From NCBI GenBank assembly GCA_009702045.1, contig WLIV01000004.1:124001-188000 (forward strand): a DNA stretch of 64,000 nucleotides, read 5' to 3'. Below, piece after piece: positions 17,519 to 25,742 of the stretch. Within the stretch, counting starts at the first letter, position 1, and every line of letters begins with the position of its first letter. A program made the translations under genes and the position numbers. The notes under the pieces were generated by a model. The model was not told where the DNA came from, made no database searches, and saw nothing but the letters and a program-made list of their open reading frames with translations. This DNA comes from Actinomycetota bacterium (lineage in GTDB: Bacteria > Actinomycetota > Acidimicrobiia > Acidimicrobiales > Ilumatobacteraceae).

Positions 17519-19302
17519 GCGAACCCACGAGCCGCTGGACAACAGTCGAAACCATCGGGCGCGGTGTGCGTGCCGCACCTGCGTTGCGCAGTGGGTTCGG
17601 GCTCACGCTCGGCCTGGCGCTACTCGGCGCCGCTGGTCGGGTGGTCATCCCGATCCTCGTGCAGCAGACCATCGATCGCGGGTTCACCGACTCGGGGGTT
17701 GAGGTCGACACGATCGCGCTGCTGGCAGGTATTGCGCTCATCCTCGTGCTACTCGCCACCTGGGCGCAGCGCACCGCTGTCCTCCGCTTGGGCCGTCGCA
17801 GCGAGGAGGCCTTGTACGGATTGCGGGTGCGTCTCTTCGAACACATCCACCGCCTCAGCATCGCCGACCACAGCGAAGAGCGAAAGGGAGCGTTGGTCGC
17901 TCGCGTCACCAGCGACGTCGAGACGCTCGCCCAGTTCTTCCAATGGGGTGGTCTCGCCTGGCTGCTCGACGGGACCCTGATGTTGCTTGTCGCTGCCGTG
18001 ATGCTGTCCTACGACTGGGTGCTGGCGGTCGTTGCTTTCATCGCCGCCGCACCGCTGGCACTGGTGCTGCAACGCGTACAACGCCACCTCGTGAGCGCGT
18101 ACGACCTTGCTCGCAGTCGTAACGCCAATGTGATGACCCAGATCAGCGAGGTGGTCGCAGGAGCAGAGACGATCCGGGCCTACGAGGCGGGCCCGCACTT
18201 CGTACGTGCCGCAAAGCGGGCCAGCAAGGAACGATCCGACTCGTTCATCACGGCAGGCACCATCGGCGCCTTTCTGTTCCCCTCGGGTGAGGTCTTCAGC
18301 GTGTTCACGGTGTCGGCTGTGGTGGGTGTCGGGGTGCTGCGCGGGCCCGGTAGCGGGCTAACTGCCGGAGCGATGGTGGGGTTTGTGTTCCTCACCTACC
18401 GCTTCCTCGAGCCGATTGCGGAGTTCACCGAGGTGCTGGAGCAGACCCAGACGGCGGTCGCTGGTATGCGTCGCGTCCTTGGGGTGCTGGAGATTCCGAT
18501 CGGCCCACCGGAGCCGGAGACTCCGATATCGCTCCCGTCTGGCCCGCTCGCCGTCACCATCGACCGGGTCGACTTCAGCTATCGCACCCGCGGCGACGAG
18601 GATGAGGCGCCGGTCCTTATCGGCCTCAGTGCGCACATCCCCGCCGGTCAGCAAGTCGCAGTGGTGGGGGAGACCGGCTCCGGCAAAACGACGCTCGGGC
18701 GACTGATCGCCCGCCTCGCCGACCCCTCGGCTGGCACCGTATCGGTGGGCGGCGTGTCGCTCACGAGGGTGGCCAACGCCGAACTCCGGAGGCGGGTCAC
18801 GGTCGTCCCGCAGGAGCCGTTCCTGTTCGAGGGCAGCATCGCAGCGAACCTGTCCTTCGCTCGGCCGAAGCTGTCGCTTGCCGAACTGGACGACGCGGTG
18901 GACGCGCTCGACCTACGCGACTGGCTGGACACGCTCCCGGAAGGTATTGAGACCCAGGTTGGCCAACGCGGTGCCCAGCTCTCTGCAGGCGAGCGCCAGC
19001 TCGTCGCCCTGATTCGGGCGTCGCTGGTTGATCCGGCAGTGCTGCTGCTCGACGAGGCCACTTCCTCGGTGGACGCGCTCACCGAGGTGCGGCTCACGCG
19101 TGCACTCGAGCGTCTTGCTCGTGGCCGCACCACTATCGCCATTGCCCACCGATTGTCGACCGCCGCCCGCGCCGATCGGGTACTCGTGCTCGACCGAGGT
19201 CGCCTTGTGGAGGACGGGCCGCATCGCGTGCTGATCGAGGCGGGAGGCGTCTACTCGCGAATGTATGAAAGTTGGGTGGCCGCGACCACCTCTACGGACT
19301 GA
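17515..19302 (+). CDS. ABC exporter half-transporter, catalytic subunit
   Basis: 595-residue partner of the upstream exporter gene. Exporter membrane domain about 20-320; nucleotide-binding domain about 340-585 with Walker A GETGSGKTT (about 384-392), Walker B VLLLDEATSSVD with the normal catalytic Glu, and the switch His in AIAHRLSTA. Its ABC signature is altered to LSAGERQL (usual LSGGQ), which would complete the degenerate site built with the upstream subunit. The GTG start overlaps the upstream stop by 4 nt. Likely exports lipids, drugs or peptides; cargo unknown. The 3' end overlaps the convergent DUF2510 gene by 11 nt. Confidence 0.88.
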   Translation: MSEPTSRWTTVETIGRGVRAAPALRSGFGLTLGLALLGAAGRVVIPILVQQTIDRGFTDSGVEVDTIALLAGIALILVLLATWAQRTAVLRLGRRSEEALYGLRVRLFEHIHRLSIADHSEERKGALVARVTSDVETLAQFFQWGGLAWLLDGTLMLLVAAVMLSYDWVLAVVAFIAAAPLALVLQRVQRHLVSAYDLARSRNANVMTQISEVVAGAETIRAYEAGPHFVRAAKRASKERSDSFITAGTIGAFLFPSGEVFSVFTVSAVVGVGVLRGPGSGLTAGAMVGFVFLTYRFLEPIAEFTEVLEQTQTAVAGMRRVLGVLEIPIGPPEPETPISLPSGPLAVTIDRVDFSYRTRGDEDEAPVLIGLSAHIPAGQQVAVVGETGSGKTTLGRLIARLADPSAGTVSVGGVSLTRVANAELRRRVTVVPQEPFLFEGSIAANLSFARPKLSLAELDDAVDALDLRDWLDTLPEGIETQVGQRGAQLSAGERQLVALIRASLVDPAVLLLDEATSSVDALTEVRLTRALERLARGRTTIAIAHRLSTAARADRVLVLDRGRLVEDGPHRVLIEAGGVYSRMYESWVAATTSTD

Positions 19303-20020
19303 CACCCTCTACGTCGGTGATCGTGCAGGTCACGTCGGTGAGCGCCCGGTCGACGAAGGTGGTGGAGTGGATGGTGCCCTTCGTCAACGGGGCCACTCGT
19401 CGAACCGTCACGCTGTCGGAGTCGACGACCTTGGCACCGGCCATGTAACGCACGTAGACGGTGTAATCGCGGTACGTCGCTTCTTGGTTGAGTATCGTGG
19501 CGTCCAGCGTCACGAAGCCGTCGTTGTTGCTGCAAGTGCCGACGGATGTCTGGTACTTTCCGGGATCGAAGTACCTGCTCACCTCGCGCACGACGGCCAC
19601 GGTGAACACCCCGCCCACGACGCACAGGCCGGCGGCAAGCACCGAGATCACCACGCCCCACACCGCCAAGTTGCGGCCAGTGGCGCTGCCACGGCGGATA
19701 CGGCTGAGCGACAGCACGCCGAACGTACAGGCCGTGATCGCGCCGATCGCTCCCAGCACGAACAGGAACGGTACCCAGGCGACCGCAAACGAGCTCAGCG
19801 CGACGACGAAGGAAGTGACGGCGGCAGAGCGTCCAACGGGGCGAGAGGGGTCGGCCACCGAGGCCGCGGCGAGCAGTTCGAGCTGGTCGATGAAACGTTG
19901 GCCATGCAACGAGACATCGGCCGTCCAACGCTCACCGTTCCAGTAGCGGAACTCAAACCGACCGGAGGGGTCCGGATGCCAGCCTGGTGCGGCACCGTTG
20001 GGTGGCTGGTGGGTCGTCAC
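19292..20020 (-). CDS. DUF2510 / DUF4190-type membrane protein
   Basis: 242-residue protein. The N-terminus has a DUF2510 motif (GWHPDPSGRFEFRYWNGERWT, residues about 13-33), a short Trp-rich fold largely restricted to actinobacteria. Two or three hydrophobic segments follow (about 67-100 and 118-145), then an extracytoplasmic domain with two cysteines (GTCSNNDGF and VTCTITDV) that resembles an Ig-like FxLyD-type fold. Function unknown. GTG at 20020 is preceded by TATCGT at 7 nt. It is divergent from the histidine phosphatase with 38 nt between starts. Confidence 0.72.
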   Translation of the reverse strand: MTTHQPPNGAAPGWHPDPSGRFEFRYWNGERWTADVSLHGQRFIDQLELLAAASVADPSRPVGRSAAVTSFVVALSSFAVAWVPFLFVLGAIGAITACTFGVLSLSRIRRGSATGRNLAVWGVVISVLAAGLCVVGGVFTVAVVREVSRYFDPGKYQTSVGTCSNNDGFVTLDATILNQEATYRDYTVYVRYMAGAKVVDSDSVTVRRVAPLTKGTIHSTTFVDRALTDVTCTITDVEGVSP

Positions 20021-20027
20021 CGCGAGG

Positions 20028-20033
20028 ACGATA
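20028..20033 (-). promoter_or_regulatory. Leaderless-type -10 (TATCGT) for DUF2510 gene
   Basis: TATCGT on the minus strand lies 7 nt before the GTG at 20020. Confidence 0.5.
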
Positions 20034-20044
20034 CAGCGGGGCTC

Positions 20045-20050
20045 TACGCT
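20045..20050 (+). promoter_or_regulatory. Leaderless-type -10 (TACGCT) for histidine phosphatase
   Basis: TACGCT lies 8 nt before the ATG at 20059 and argues against an earlier in-frame start at 19987. Confidence 0.5.
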
Positions 20051-20058
20051 GGCGGCAT

Positions 20059-20739
20059 ATGGAGATCACCCTCATCCGCCACGGTGAACCCGAGTGGGTC
20101 CGCGATGGACTCAACGTCGTCGACCCACCGCTCACAGAACGGGGTCGTCTGCAGGCCGAGCGAGTCGCTGAGGTGCTGAGTTCCGAACAGTTCGACGCGG
20201 TGATCGTCTCGCCCTTGCGGCGCGCCCGCCAGACCGCTGCGCCGCTGCTCGCAGCACTTGGCCAGGTGGAGGTCGTCGAAGCGTTCCTGCACGAAATCCG
20301 CGAACCCGACTGGCATGGCACTCCAGTGGAGCTCGCCCGGACGGCGTACGCCGAGGAGCGCTCGCGTGCCGCCGAAGATCGGTGGTCCGGTTTACAGGGC
20401 GGCGGTGAACCGCCTCGCGAGTTCGTCGAGCGTGTGCGCTCCGGCGCTGCCGGGTACTGGGGCGCTCTGGGAATGTTCCGTGCCAAGCAGACACTGCCCT
20501 TGTGGCACATCGAACGCCCAGAGCACCGAGTTGCGGTCATCGCTCACGCAGGCACCAACGGTGTCCTGCTCTGCCAGTTGTTGGGTCTCGAGCCGGTGCC
20601 GTGGGAGTGGGACCGGTTCGTCACCCGCCATGCCAGCATCACGCGACTCTCGTCGATGCACATGCGCGACGGGCACACGTTCTCCCTCAGCCGCCTCAGC
20701 GACGTCGAGCACCTGCCGCTCGATGCCCGAACGATGTAG
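20059..20739 (+). CDS. Histidine phosphatase family protein
   Basis: 226-residue member of the phosphoglycerate mutase-like histidine phosphatases. The catalytic signature is LIRHGEPEW (His in RHG, residues about 6-8), followed by PLTERGRLQAERVAEVL, SPLRRARQTAAPL, and the second active-site histidine in VIAHAGTNGVLL. Members dephosphorylate sugars, nucleotides or other small phosphoesters; substrate cannot be read. Its TAG stop is followed immediately, with no gap, by the stop of the convergent P450 gene. Confidence 0.85.
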   Translation: MEITLIRHGEPEWVRDGLNVVDPPLTERGRLQAERVAEVLSSEQFDAVIVSPLRRARQTAAPLLAALGQVEVVEAFLHEIREPDWHGTPVELARTAYAEERSRAAEDRWSGLQGGGEPPREFVERVRSGAAGYWGALGMFRAKQTLPLWHIERPEHRVAVIAHAGTNGVLLCQLLGLEPVPWEWDRFVTRHASITRLSSMHMRDGHTFSLSRLSDVEHLPLDARTM

Positions 20740-21993
20740 CTACCAGGCGCACTTCAGTCGCTTGATGCCGTTGATGAAGTTGCTCTGCAGGTAGTCGGGT
20801 TCTCCGATGGTGTGCAGCGTGGGGATGCGACGGCGGATCTCGTCGAACATCACAGCAATCTCGCGACGGGCGAGGTTCGCTCCCAAACAGAAGTGCGGGC
20901 CGCCGGCGCCGAACCCCACTTGGTTCGGCTGCAGCGGGCGCAGCACGTCGAAGCGGTACGGGTCGGTATACACCTTCTCGTCGCGGTTCGCAGAGTTGTA
21001 CCACATCACCAACTTGTCACCGGCCGCGATCTGCTGGCCTCCCACCACGGTGTCCTCAGTCGCTGTGCGCCGGAAGTGCACGACCGGGCTGGCCATGCGC
21101 ACGATCTCGTCGACCGCGGTGCGGGTGTGGGCCTCGAAGTCGTTCCACCACAGGTCGCGCTGATCGGGGTGCTGTGTCAGTAGGTGCATGCCGTGACTGA
21201 TTGCGTTGCGGGTGGTTTCGTTGCCGGCAACGACGAGCAGAATGAAGAACGAACCGAACTCCTGGGCGGTGATGCGTTCGCCGTCGACGACGGCGTGCAT
21301 CAGCAGTGAGGTGAGGTCGTCTGTGGGGTTGGCCAGGCGGTCTTCGCCCATTGCCTGGGCGTAGTTGAACGCGCCGAGCCCGGCGGCGATCAGGTCGTCG
21401 AAGGTGCCGGTGAATTCGGGGTCGCCGACGCCGAGGATGACGTTCGTCCACCGGAAGACCTGTTCCTCGTCCTCCTTGGGAATTCCCATCATCTCGCAGA
21501 TGATCTGCAGCGGCATCGGGGCCGCGACTTCGAGCACGAAGTCGCATTCACGTTGCGGGAAGTCGCTCAGTAGGTGGTCGACCACGCTGGCGGCCCTGTC
21601 GCGCACATACTGCTCCACACGGGCAATCTCCTTGGGAGTGAACCCCTTGGAGACGATCGAGCGCAGTCGGAAATGCCGGGGATCGTCCATCGCGATCATC
21701 GAGCCGAAGAACTCGGCGATCTCCATCGGCAGGTCGGCGATGTTCACTCCGCGCCCACTCTGGAACAGTTGCGGATTGCGGCTGACGTGCCAGACGTCCT
21801 CGTGAGCAGTGAGTGCCCAGTAGCCCGGTCCTTTGGGAATCGGCGCATCGGGGAAGTCCCATTCCTCCCAGTAGCTGATGGGGGCGTCTCGGCGCAGTGT
21901 GCGAAAGGCCCCCTCCCGGTACTCGCGAGGTGCGGTCCAGAATTCGGGATCGGACAGCTGGAAGGATCCGAGGGCGACTTCGGCGACAGACAT
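20740..21993 (-). CDS. Cytochrome P450
   Basis: 417-residue soluble bacterial P450. The haem ligand is Cys369 in FGAGGPHFCLGANLAR; the I-helix oxygen-activation motif is VVAGNETTRN and the ExxR of the K-helix is DEIVRM. The GGPHFCLG haem loop resembles the CYP125/CYP142/CYP124-type actinobacterial hydroxylases of steroid side chains and branched lipids, but family assignment needs alignment. It needs a ferredoxin and reductase, neither of which is in the window. ATG at 21993 has TACTGT 6 nt upstream. Divergent from the PIG-L gene. Confidence 0.9.
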   Translation of the reverse strand: MSVAEVALGSFQLSDPEFWTAPREYREGAFRTLRRDAPISYWEEWDFPDAPIPKGPGYWALTAHEDVWHVSRNPQLFQSGRGVNIADLPMEIAEFFGSMIAMDDPRHFRLRSIVSKGFTPKEIARVEQYVRDRAASVVDHLLSDFPQRECDFVLEVAAPMPLQIICEMMGIPKEDEEQVFRWTNVILGVGDPEFTGTFDDLIAAGLGAFNYAQAMGEDRLANPTDDLTSLLMHAVVDGERITAQEFGSFFILLVVAGNETTRNAISHGMHLLTQHPDQRDLWWNDFEAHTRTAVDEIVRMASPVVHFRRTATEDTVVGGQQIAAGDKLVMWYNSANRDEKVYTDPYRFDVLRPLQPNQVGFGAGGPHFCLGANLARREIAVMFDEIRRRIPTLHTIGEPDYLQSNFINGIKRLKCAW

Positions 21994-21999
21994 CCTTCG

Positions 22000-22005
22000 A
22001 CAGTA
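22000..22005 (-). promoter_or_regulatory. Leaderless-type -10 (TACTGT) for P450 gene
   Basis: TACTGT on the minus strand lies 6 nt before the ATG at 21993. Confidence 0.5.
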
Positions 22006-22014
22006 GTCAACAGT

Positions 22015-22020
22015 TAGGCT
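22015..22020 (+). promoter_or_regulatory. Leaderless-type -10 (TAGGCT) for PIG-L deacetylase
   Basis: TAGGCT lies 7 nt before the ATG at 22028; only 34 nt separate the two divergent start codons, so the P450 and deacetylase promoters are nearly superimposed. Confidence 0.5.
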
Positions 22021-22027
22021 GGCCTAC

Positions 22028-22744
22028 ATGCTTGGAGCGACCGACATCGAACGACTGTTGGTCGTGACCGCACACCCTGATGATGTTGATTTCGGTTCGG
22101 CTGGCACGGTTGCCACGCTCACTGCTCAGGGTGTTCAGATTACATACTGCCTGGTCACTGACGGGGACGCAGGGGGCAGCGACCGCGCTGTCTCCCGTGC
22201 GGAAATGGCCTCGTTGCGTCGCGCCGAGCAGACCTCCGCAGCGGCGCATGTCGGTGTCCACGACCTGATTTTCCTCGGTCATCCCGACGGCCGCGTCGTC
22301 GCCGACCTGTCGCTTCGGCGAGATATCAGCCGGGTCATTCGCCATGTGCGTCCGAACGTCGTGTTGGGGCAGTCGCCAGAACGCAACCTCGACCGCATCT
22401 ACGCAAGCCACCCCGACCACCTGGCCGCCGGCGAGGCGACAATGTGCGCGGTCTACCCGGACGCCCGTAATCCGTTCGCCTTCCCCGAACTCCTCGAAGA
22501 GGGTCTCGAGCCCTGGGCCGTGAAGGAGTTGTGGATCTCCGGTCACGCCACGGTCAGCGATGTCGTCGATGTCACGGAGCACATCGACGCGAAGTTCGCG
22601 GCGTTGCTCTGCCACGCCAGCCAGCACCCCGATCCAGAGGGGATGCAGATCCGAGTCAAGGCCTGGATGGCGGACACGGCACAGGCTCACGGCCTGCCCG
22701 AGGGTCGCTACGCCGAGGGCTATCGAGTCGTCAGTAACCTCTGA
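22028..22744 (+). CDS. PIG-L / LmbE-family zinc deacetylase
   Basis: 238-residue deacetylase of the PIG-L/LmbE family, which includes MshB (mycothiol synthesis) and Mca (mycothiol conjugate amidase). The zinc-site motif is TAHPDDVDFGSAGTV (residues about 14-28) and the second ligand lies in the SHPDH region (about 136-140). SFLGHPDGRV-like LIFLGHPDGRV is also typical. It is shorter than MshB or Mca (about 290-300), so a general N-acyl deacetylase is the safer call. Confidence 0.85.
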   Translation: MLGATDIERLLVVTAHPDDVDFGSAGTVATLTAQGVQITYCLVTDGDAGGSDRAVSRAEMASLRRAEQTSAAAHVGVHDLIFLGHPDGRVVADLSLRRDISRVIRHVRPNVVLGQSPERNLDRIYASHPDHLAAGEATMCAVYPDARNPFAFPELLEEGLEPWAVKELWISGHATVSDVVDVTEHIDAKFAALLCHASQHPDPEGMQIRVKAWMADTAQAHGLPEGRYAEGYRVVSNL

Positions 22745-22759
22745 CCGCTGTCGGCGAGA

Positions 22760-23470
22760 TTACGACCTGAGCTGAAGGTAGACCTCGCACCGACGGTTCA
22801 ACGCAAGACCCGTCGGGGTGTTCTGATCGACACCAGGCAGCGGTTCGGTATCACCCTTGCCAGCTCGCTGAATGGATCCAGCGGGACGACCCAGGAGCGT
22901 TTCCAGGGCCCCGGCGAGGTTGGCGGCGCGCTCGTCGCTGAGCGACTGGCGCCGTTCGACCTTGCCATCGGCGGACGAGTGGCAGACCACAATGATCGGC
23001 AAAGTGGGATCCTGCACGGTGCTGGCCACGGCCTGCAAACTCTCCTTGGACTGAACGGAGAGCACGCTGGAGTTGGCACCGAAGAGCAAGCTGGCGGGGA
23101 TCAGCAGTCGTTGATACTGGTCGGCCAGCGTCGACGCAGTGGGGTCGGTGGTCGCCGGGTCGAGCGGTGAAGCTCCTGCGTCCACCGTGATCTGGCCCCA
23201 CACATCGGCCGAGGCGCCGGCCCACCAGAAGTGGGTCGGGACGGCAGCGCCGACATCGACACCCTCAGCGCCGTGCAGGCGACTTGCCGGTGCCGACACG
23301 CCATCGGACGGCGTGCCGTTCGACGAGAGTAGCGAGTCCAGCGCGCCCTTCGAGTACGCAAAGGCGCCACCCGCGAGTGCCAGGACCGCGACAAAGATCC
23401 CCGAGTACAGGGGAGCTCTGCTCTTTCGTCTCCTTCGTCGGCTCCCACGCCGACGCCGACTGCTACCCAT
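22760..23470 (-). CDS. OmpA-like peptidoglycan-binding membrane protein
   Basis: 236-residue protein. A very basic cytoplasmic N-terminus (about 17 residues, mostly Arg/Lys) is followed by one helix (about 20-40), a linker, and a C-terminal OmpA-like domain (about 120-236). Family residues are visible: HSSADGK (Asp), LSDERAANLAGAL (Arg of the RAxxV motif), GKGDTEPLPG and the closing NRRCEVYLQL. Those residues contact diaminopimelate in peptidoglycan. It is the last gene of the module 24834-23506-22760 on the minus strand and begins 35 nt after the preceding stop, so it probably anchors the module to the wall (inference). Confidence 0.8.
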   Translation of the reverse strand: MGSSRRRRGSRRRRRKSRAPLYSGIFVAVLALAGGAFAYSKGALDSLLSSNGTPSDGVSAPASRLHGAEGVDVGAAVPTHFWWAGASADVWGQITVDAGASPLDPATTDPTASTLADQYQRLLIPASLLFGANSSVLSVQSKESLQAVASTVQDPTLPIIVVCHSSADGKVERRQSLSDERAANLAGALETLLGRPAGSIQRAGKGDTEPLPGVDQNTPTGLALNRRCEVYLQLRS

Positions 23471-23505
23471 TCAGTGGCTCGCTCTCGCCGGTGAGCGGTC
23501 GCGGC

Positions 23506-24816
23506 TCACGAACCTACCGCCACGCGCGTTGGGGTTGGGGTCTTGCCGTTGGTGCCGTTGAACCAAGTCGGCTCTTGCCCCATCTCGTTGATCTCGCGCT
23601 CGACGAGCGGCCAGACGAGGCTCTGCTGCTGTGCGGCACCGTTGGGGAGCGCATCTTCCGGGGCGACGTCGTCCTGGTCGATGATGTCGAGATACGCGGT
23701 CAGGTCCGGCCAATCCACGTCGGGCATGCGCTGCTTCAGCAGCCAGTGGCCACCCTTCTGTGCGATACCGATTGCCTCGCTATTGGCAGACATCGCCGCT
23801 GCGGCGCCGGCCAGCGTCATGTGCCAGGCGGCCTCAGCGCGCTGCCGGTGCTCACGGACGATGTGCTTGGCAGACTCGATGTTGGCGTTGTGCTCTTCGA
23901 TCGCGTCCATCTCGGCGGAGCGCCAGATGTCTTCGGCCTCGATCACGGCCTGTTGCGTCAGATCAATGAACGTGCGGGCTGGGTCGCAGTAGTACCACGA
24001 GCAGGCAAACGATCCGGCGCCGATCATCAGTGCCCACATGCCGAAGGACAGGCCGACACCGAACGAACCTTCGTAGGAGCGGTAGACGGTGATGGCAGCA
24101 CCTGCCAACATTGAGGTTCCCATGAACGCGTACAGGACGCGACGGTTGAGCTTGAGGCTTGCATCGTCCACGCCGAACACGGCTTCCACGACGCGGAGCG
24201 TCTCCTCGTCGCCGCCCTCGTCGCCGAGCTCGTTGCTGCGCTTCACGAACGACTCTCGCCGCAGCTCCTCACCGAGCTTGCCGGAGACCACCACGGCTGC
24301 ACCGACCGCAAGTGCCATGACGGCGGCGATGACCGGCGACTCGCCGCCATAAGTGAGCGCCAACGTCATTCCTGCGGCGTCGCCCATCAGGAACAACAAG
24401 ACCCACAGGTTCTTGCCGACGGCGCCGCTGAAGCGCACGTGCGGTCCGAGGATGCGCTGTGCGTCTGCTTGACGCTGCAGCGCTGCGCGGTAGCTCTGCA
24501 GCATCAGTCGGCGAGCCTTGGCTTGCTGCACTGCTTCGAAACGACGCGACTTGGCGTCGGCCAGCAGTTCGCGGATCGCGGCGCTCGCCCCGGCAGCGTA
24601 GTCGGCGACCTGAGCGCGACCCTGCGCGACGTATTGCGCGGCAACGTGGAGCACGCTGTCGGCTTCGAGTTCGAGCGGCACATCGGCGCCAGGACGCACG
24701 ATGCGAACACCGTTCGCCCATTCGATCGGATCTCGGTCAAGGGTCCGTTCCACAGAGCGGACAGGGGCTGACGTGGCGTCGTCGTTGGTGCGGTTTCGAT
24801 TGCCAAACAAGGACAT
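23506..24816 (-). CDS. Four-helix membrane protein with long cytosolic helices, unknown family
   Basis: 436 residues. Residues 50-125 are helical and charged (probable coiled coil, AAQYVAQGRAQVADYAAGAS...). Helices are predicted at about 135-155, 159-178, 227-245 and 252-274, then a second long helical region (285-360) with many Ala, Glu and His, and a C-terminal tail ending TPTPTRVAVGS. I do not recognise a named family. The start is ATG 24816, with GGAGA about 10 nt upstream on its strand; an ATG at 24837 is the alternative. It lies between a lipoprotein gene and an OmpA-like gene on the same strand and they probably form one envelope complex. Confidence 0.65.
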   Translation of the reverse strand: MSLFGNRNRTNDDATSAPVRSVERTLDRDPIEWANGVRIVRPGADVPLELEADSVLHVAAQYVAQGRAQVADYAAGASAAIRELLADAKSRRFEAVQQAKARRLMLQSYRAALQRQADAQRILGPHVRFSGAVGKNLWVLLFLMGDAAGMTLALTYGGESPVIAAVMALAVGAAVVVSGKLGEELRRESFVKRSNELGDEGGDEETLRVVEAVFGVDDASLKLNRRVLYAFMGTSMLAGAAITVYRSYEGSFGVGLSFGMWALMIGAGSFACSWYYCDPARTFIDLTQQAVIEAEDIWRSAEMDAIEEHNANIESAKHIVREHRQRAEAAWHMTLAGAAAAMSANSEAIGIAQKGGHWLLKQRMPDVDWPDLTAYLDIIDQDDVAPEDALPNGAAQQQSLVWPLVEREINEMGQEPTWFNGTNGKTPTPTRVAVGS

Positions 24817-24833
24817 GTTTGATGATCTCCAGC

Positions 24834-25583
24834 TCATGAGGCGATGTTGGTGGTGAAGACCGAGCACTTTGCTCCGGTCGAGTTGCACAGCTGTTGGGCG
24901 TACTCGGTTGCCACGGCCACGACCTGTTGCGGTGGCTGATCGGCGCCGCCGACGCGACCGATCCCATAGAGGCTGATCTCAATGTCGGACAGATCGGGGA
25001 GCTGCTGTTGCGAGACGATCGTGGCCACTTGGTCGCTGGTGAGGAAGGGAAGGTTGATCGAGCCGGAGCCGACCGTCGAGATCCCGTCAGCGAACACGTG
25101 GACCGACAGGGTGTTGGTCGCCAAGGAGTGGGACCTCGCGAAGTCGTTGATGATCGAGAAGGCTGCGACCAGATCATGCCCTGACGCCGGAGCCTTGGCG
25201 AACAGGTCGTTGAGTTTGCCGCGGATGTCGTTCATGACACCACTAACAACTTCTGGAAGCCTGCGGTCGCGGCCGATTTCGGAGGCGCCGGTCGTGGTGA
25301 TGGAACCCTTGTACAGCACGGCGGACGTAGAGGAGGATTCGCTCCAGGCCACCACGGTGAGGTCTCCCTCGCAATCGGCGACGCGCTCTGCGTCGACCTG
25401 GATGGCGTCGAGTCGCTCGCCGAGCAAGGTCTCGTCGCGGCCGTCGGCGGAGACGTCGAGCAGGGAGAGTTGCATCAGGCGTTGTGCGGGACAGGCGAAG
25501 TTGTAATCGCTGTTACTGGCCGCGCCGCAGCCAGTCAAGGCTCCTGCGAGCACAGAAAAAGACAACAATGACAATAGACGCAC
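24834..25583 (-). CDS. Lipoprotein with vWA-like domain, unknown function
   Basis: 249-residue predicted lipoprotein: RLLSLLSFSVLAGALTGCG with lipobox LTGC. The mature part looks like a von Willebrand A-type fold: a first strand with LSLLDVSADGRD (MIDAS-like D-x-S), a hydrophobic strand LTVVAWSES, then LSVHVFADGISTVG and IEISLYGIGRVGG. The MIDAS is imperfect, so metal binding is doubtful. GTG at 25583 is chosen because it gives a compact signal peptide and has TAGTGT 7 nt upstream; TTG at 25619 would add 12 residues. First gene of the three-gene module, divergent from the thiolase across an 18-bp palindrome. Confidence 0.62.
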   Translation of the reverse strand: MRLLSLLSFSVLAGALTGCGAASNSDYNFACPAQRLMQLSLLDVSADGRDETLLGERLDAIQVDAERVADCEGDLTVVAWSESSSTSAVLYKGSITTTGASEIGRDRRLPEVVSGVMNDIRGKLNDLFAKAPASGHDLVAAFSIINDFARSHSLATNTLSVHVFADGISTVGSGSINLPFLTSDQVATIVSQQQLPDLSDIEISLYGIGRVGGADQPPQQVVAVATEYAQQLCNSTGAKCSVFTTNIAS

Positions 25584-25590
25584 GCAATAT

Positions 25591-25596
25591 ACACTA
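25591..25596 (-). promoter_or_regulatory. Leaderless-type -10 (TAGTGT) for lipoprotein gene
   Basis: TAGTGT on the minus strand lies 7 nt before the GTG at 25583, in a locally AT-rich stretch. Confidence 0.4.
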
Positions 25597-25650
25597 CTAA
25601 GCACAGGACCCGACAACAAGCAAATCTGTGATTTCTCGCGCCGAAAGTGG

Positions 25651-25668
25651 TCGAACGTGCACGTTCGA
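25651..25668. promoter_or_regulatory. Perfect 18-bp palindrome, candidate operator
   Basis: TCGAACGTGCACGTTCGA is its own reverse complement. It sits between the divergent lipoprotein module (start 25583) and thiolase (start 25743), about 60 bp upstream of the thiolase -10. Perfect symmetry of this length suggests a homodimeric regulator (TetR, MarR or similar). The half-sites resemble an actinobacterial LexA box, but the spacer is 6 rather than 4 nt. Confidence 0.55.
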
Positions 25669-25730
25669 TGAAAGAGACGTCACTCTCGGTGCGTCCGTCG
25701 TTCGATCCTGCGCAGCCGGCTACCGGTGGG

Positions 25731-25736
25731 TACAGT
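25731..25736 (+). promoter_or_regulatory. Leaderless-type -10 (TACAGT) for thiolase
   Basis: TACAGT lies 6 nt before the ATG at 25743, which supports that start over an in-frame upstream one at 25647. Confidence 0.5.
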
Positions 25737-25742
25737 TTTGCC

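Noticed and set aside
25651-25668. LexA/SOS box
   Set aside because: Half-sites CGAAC/GTTCG match, but the spacer is 6 nt where the actinobacterial SOS box has 4, and the neighbours are not SOS genes.
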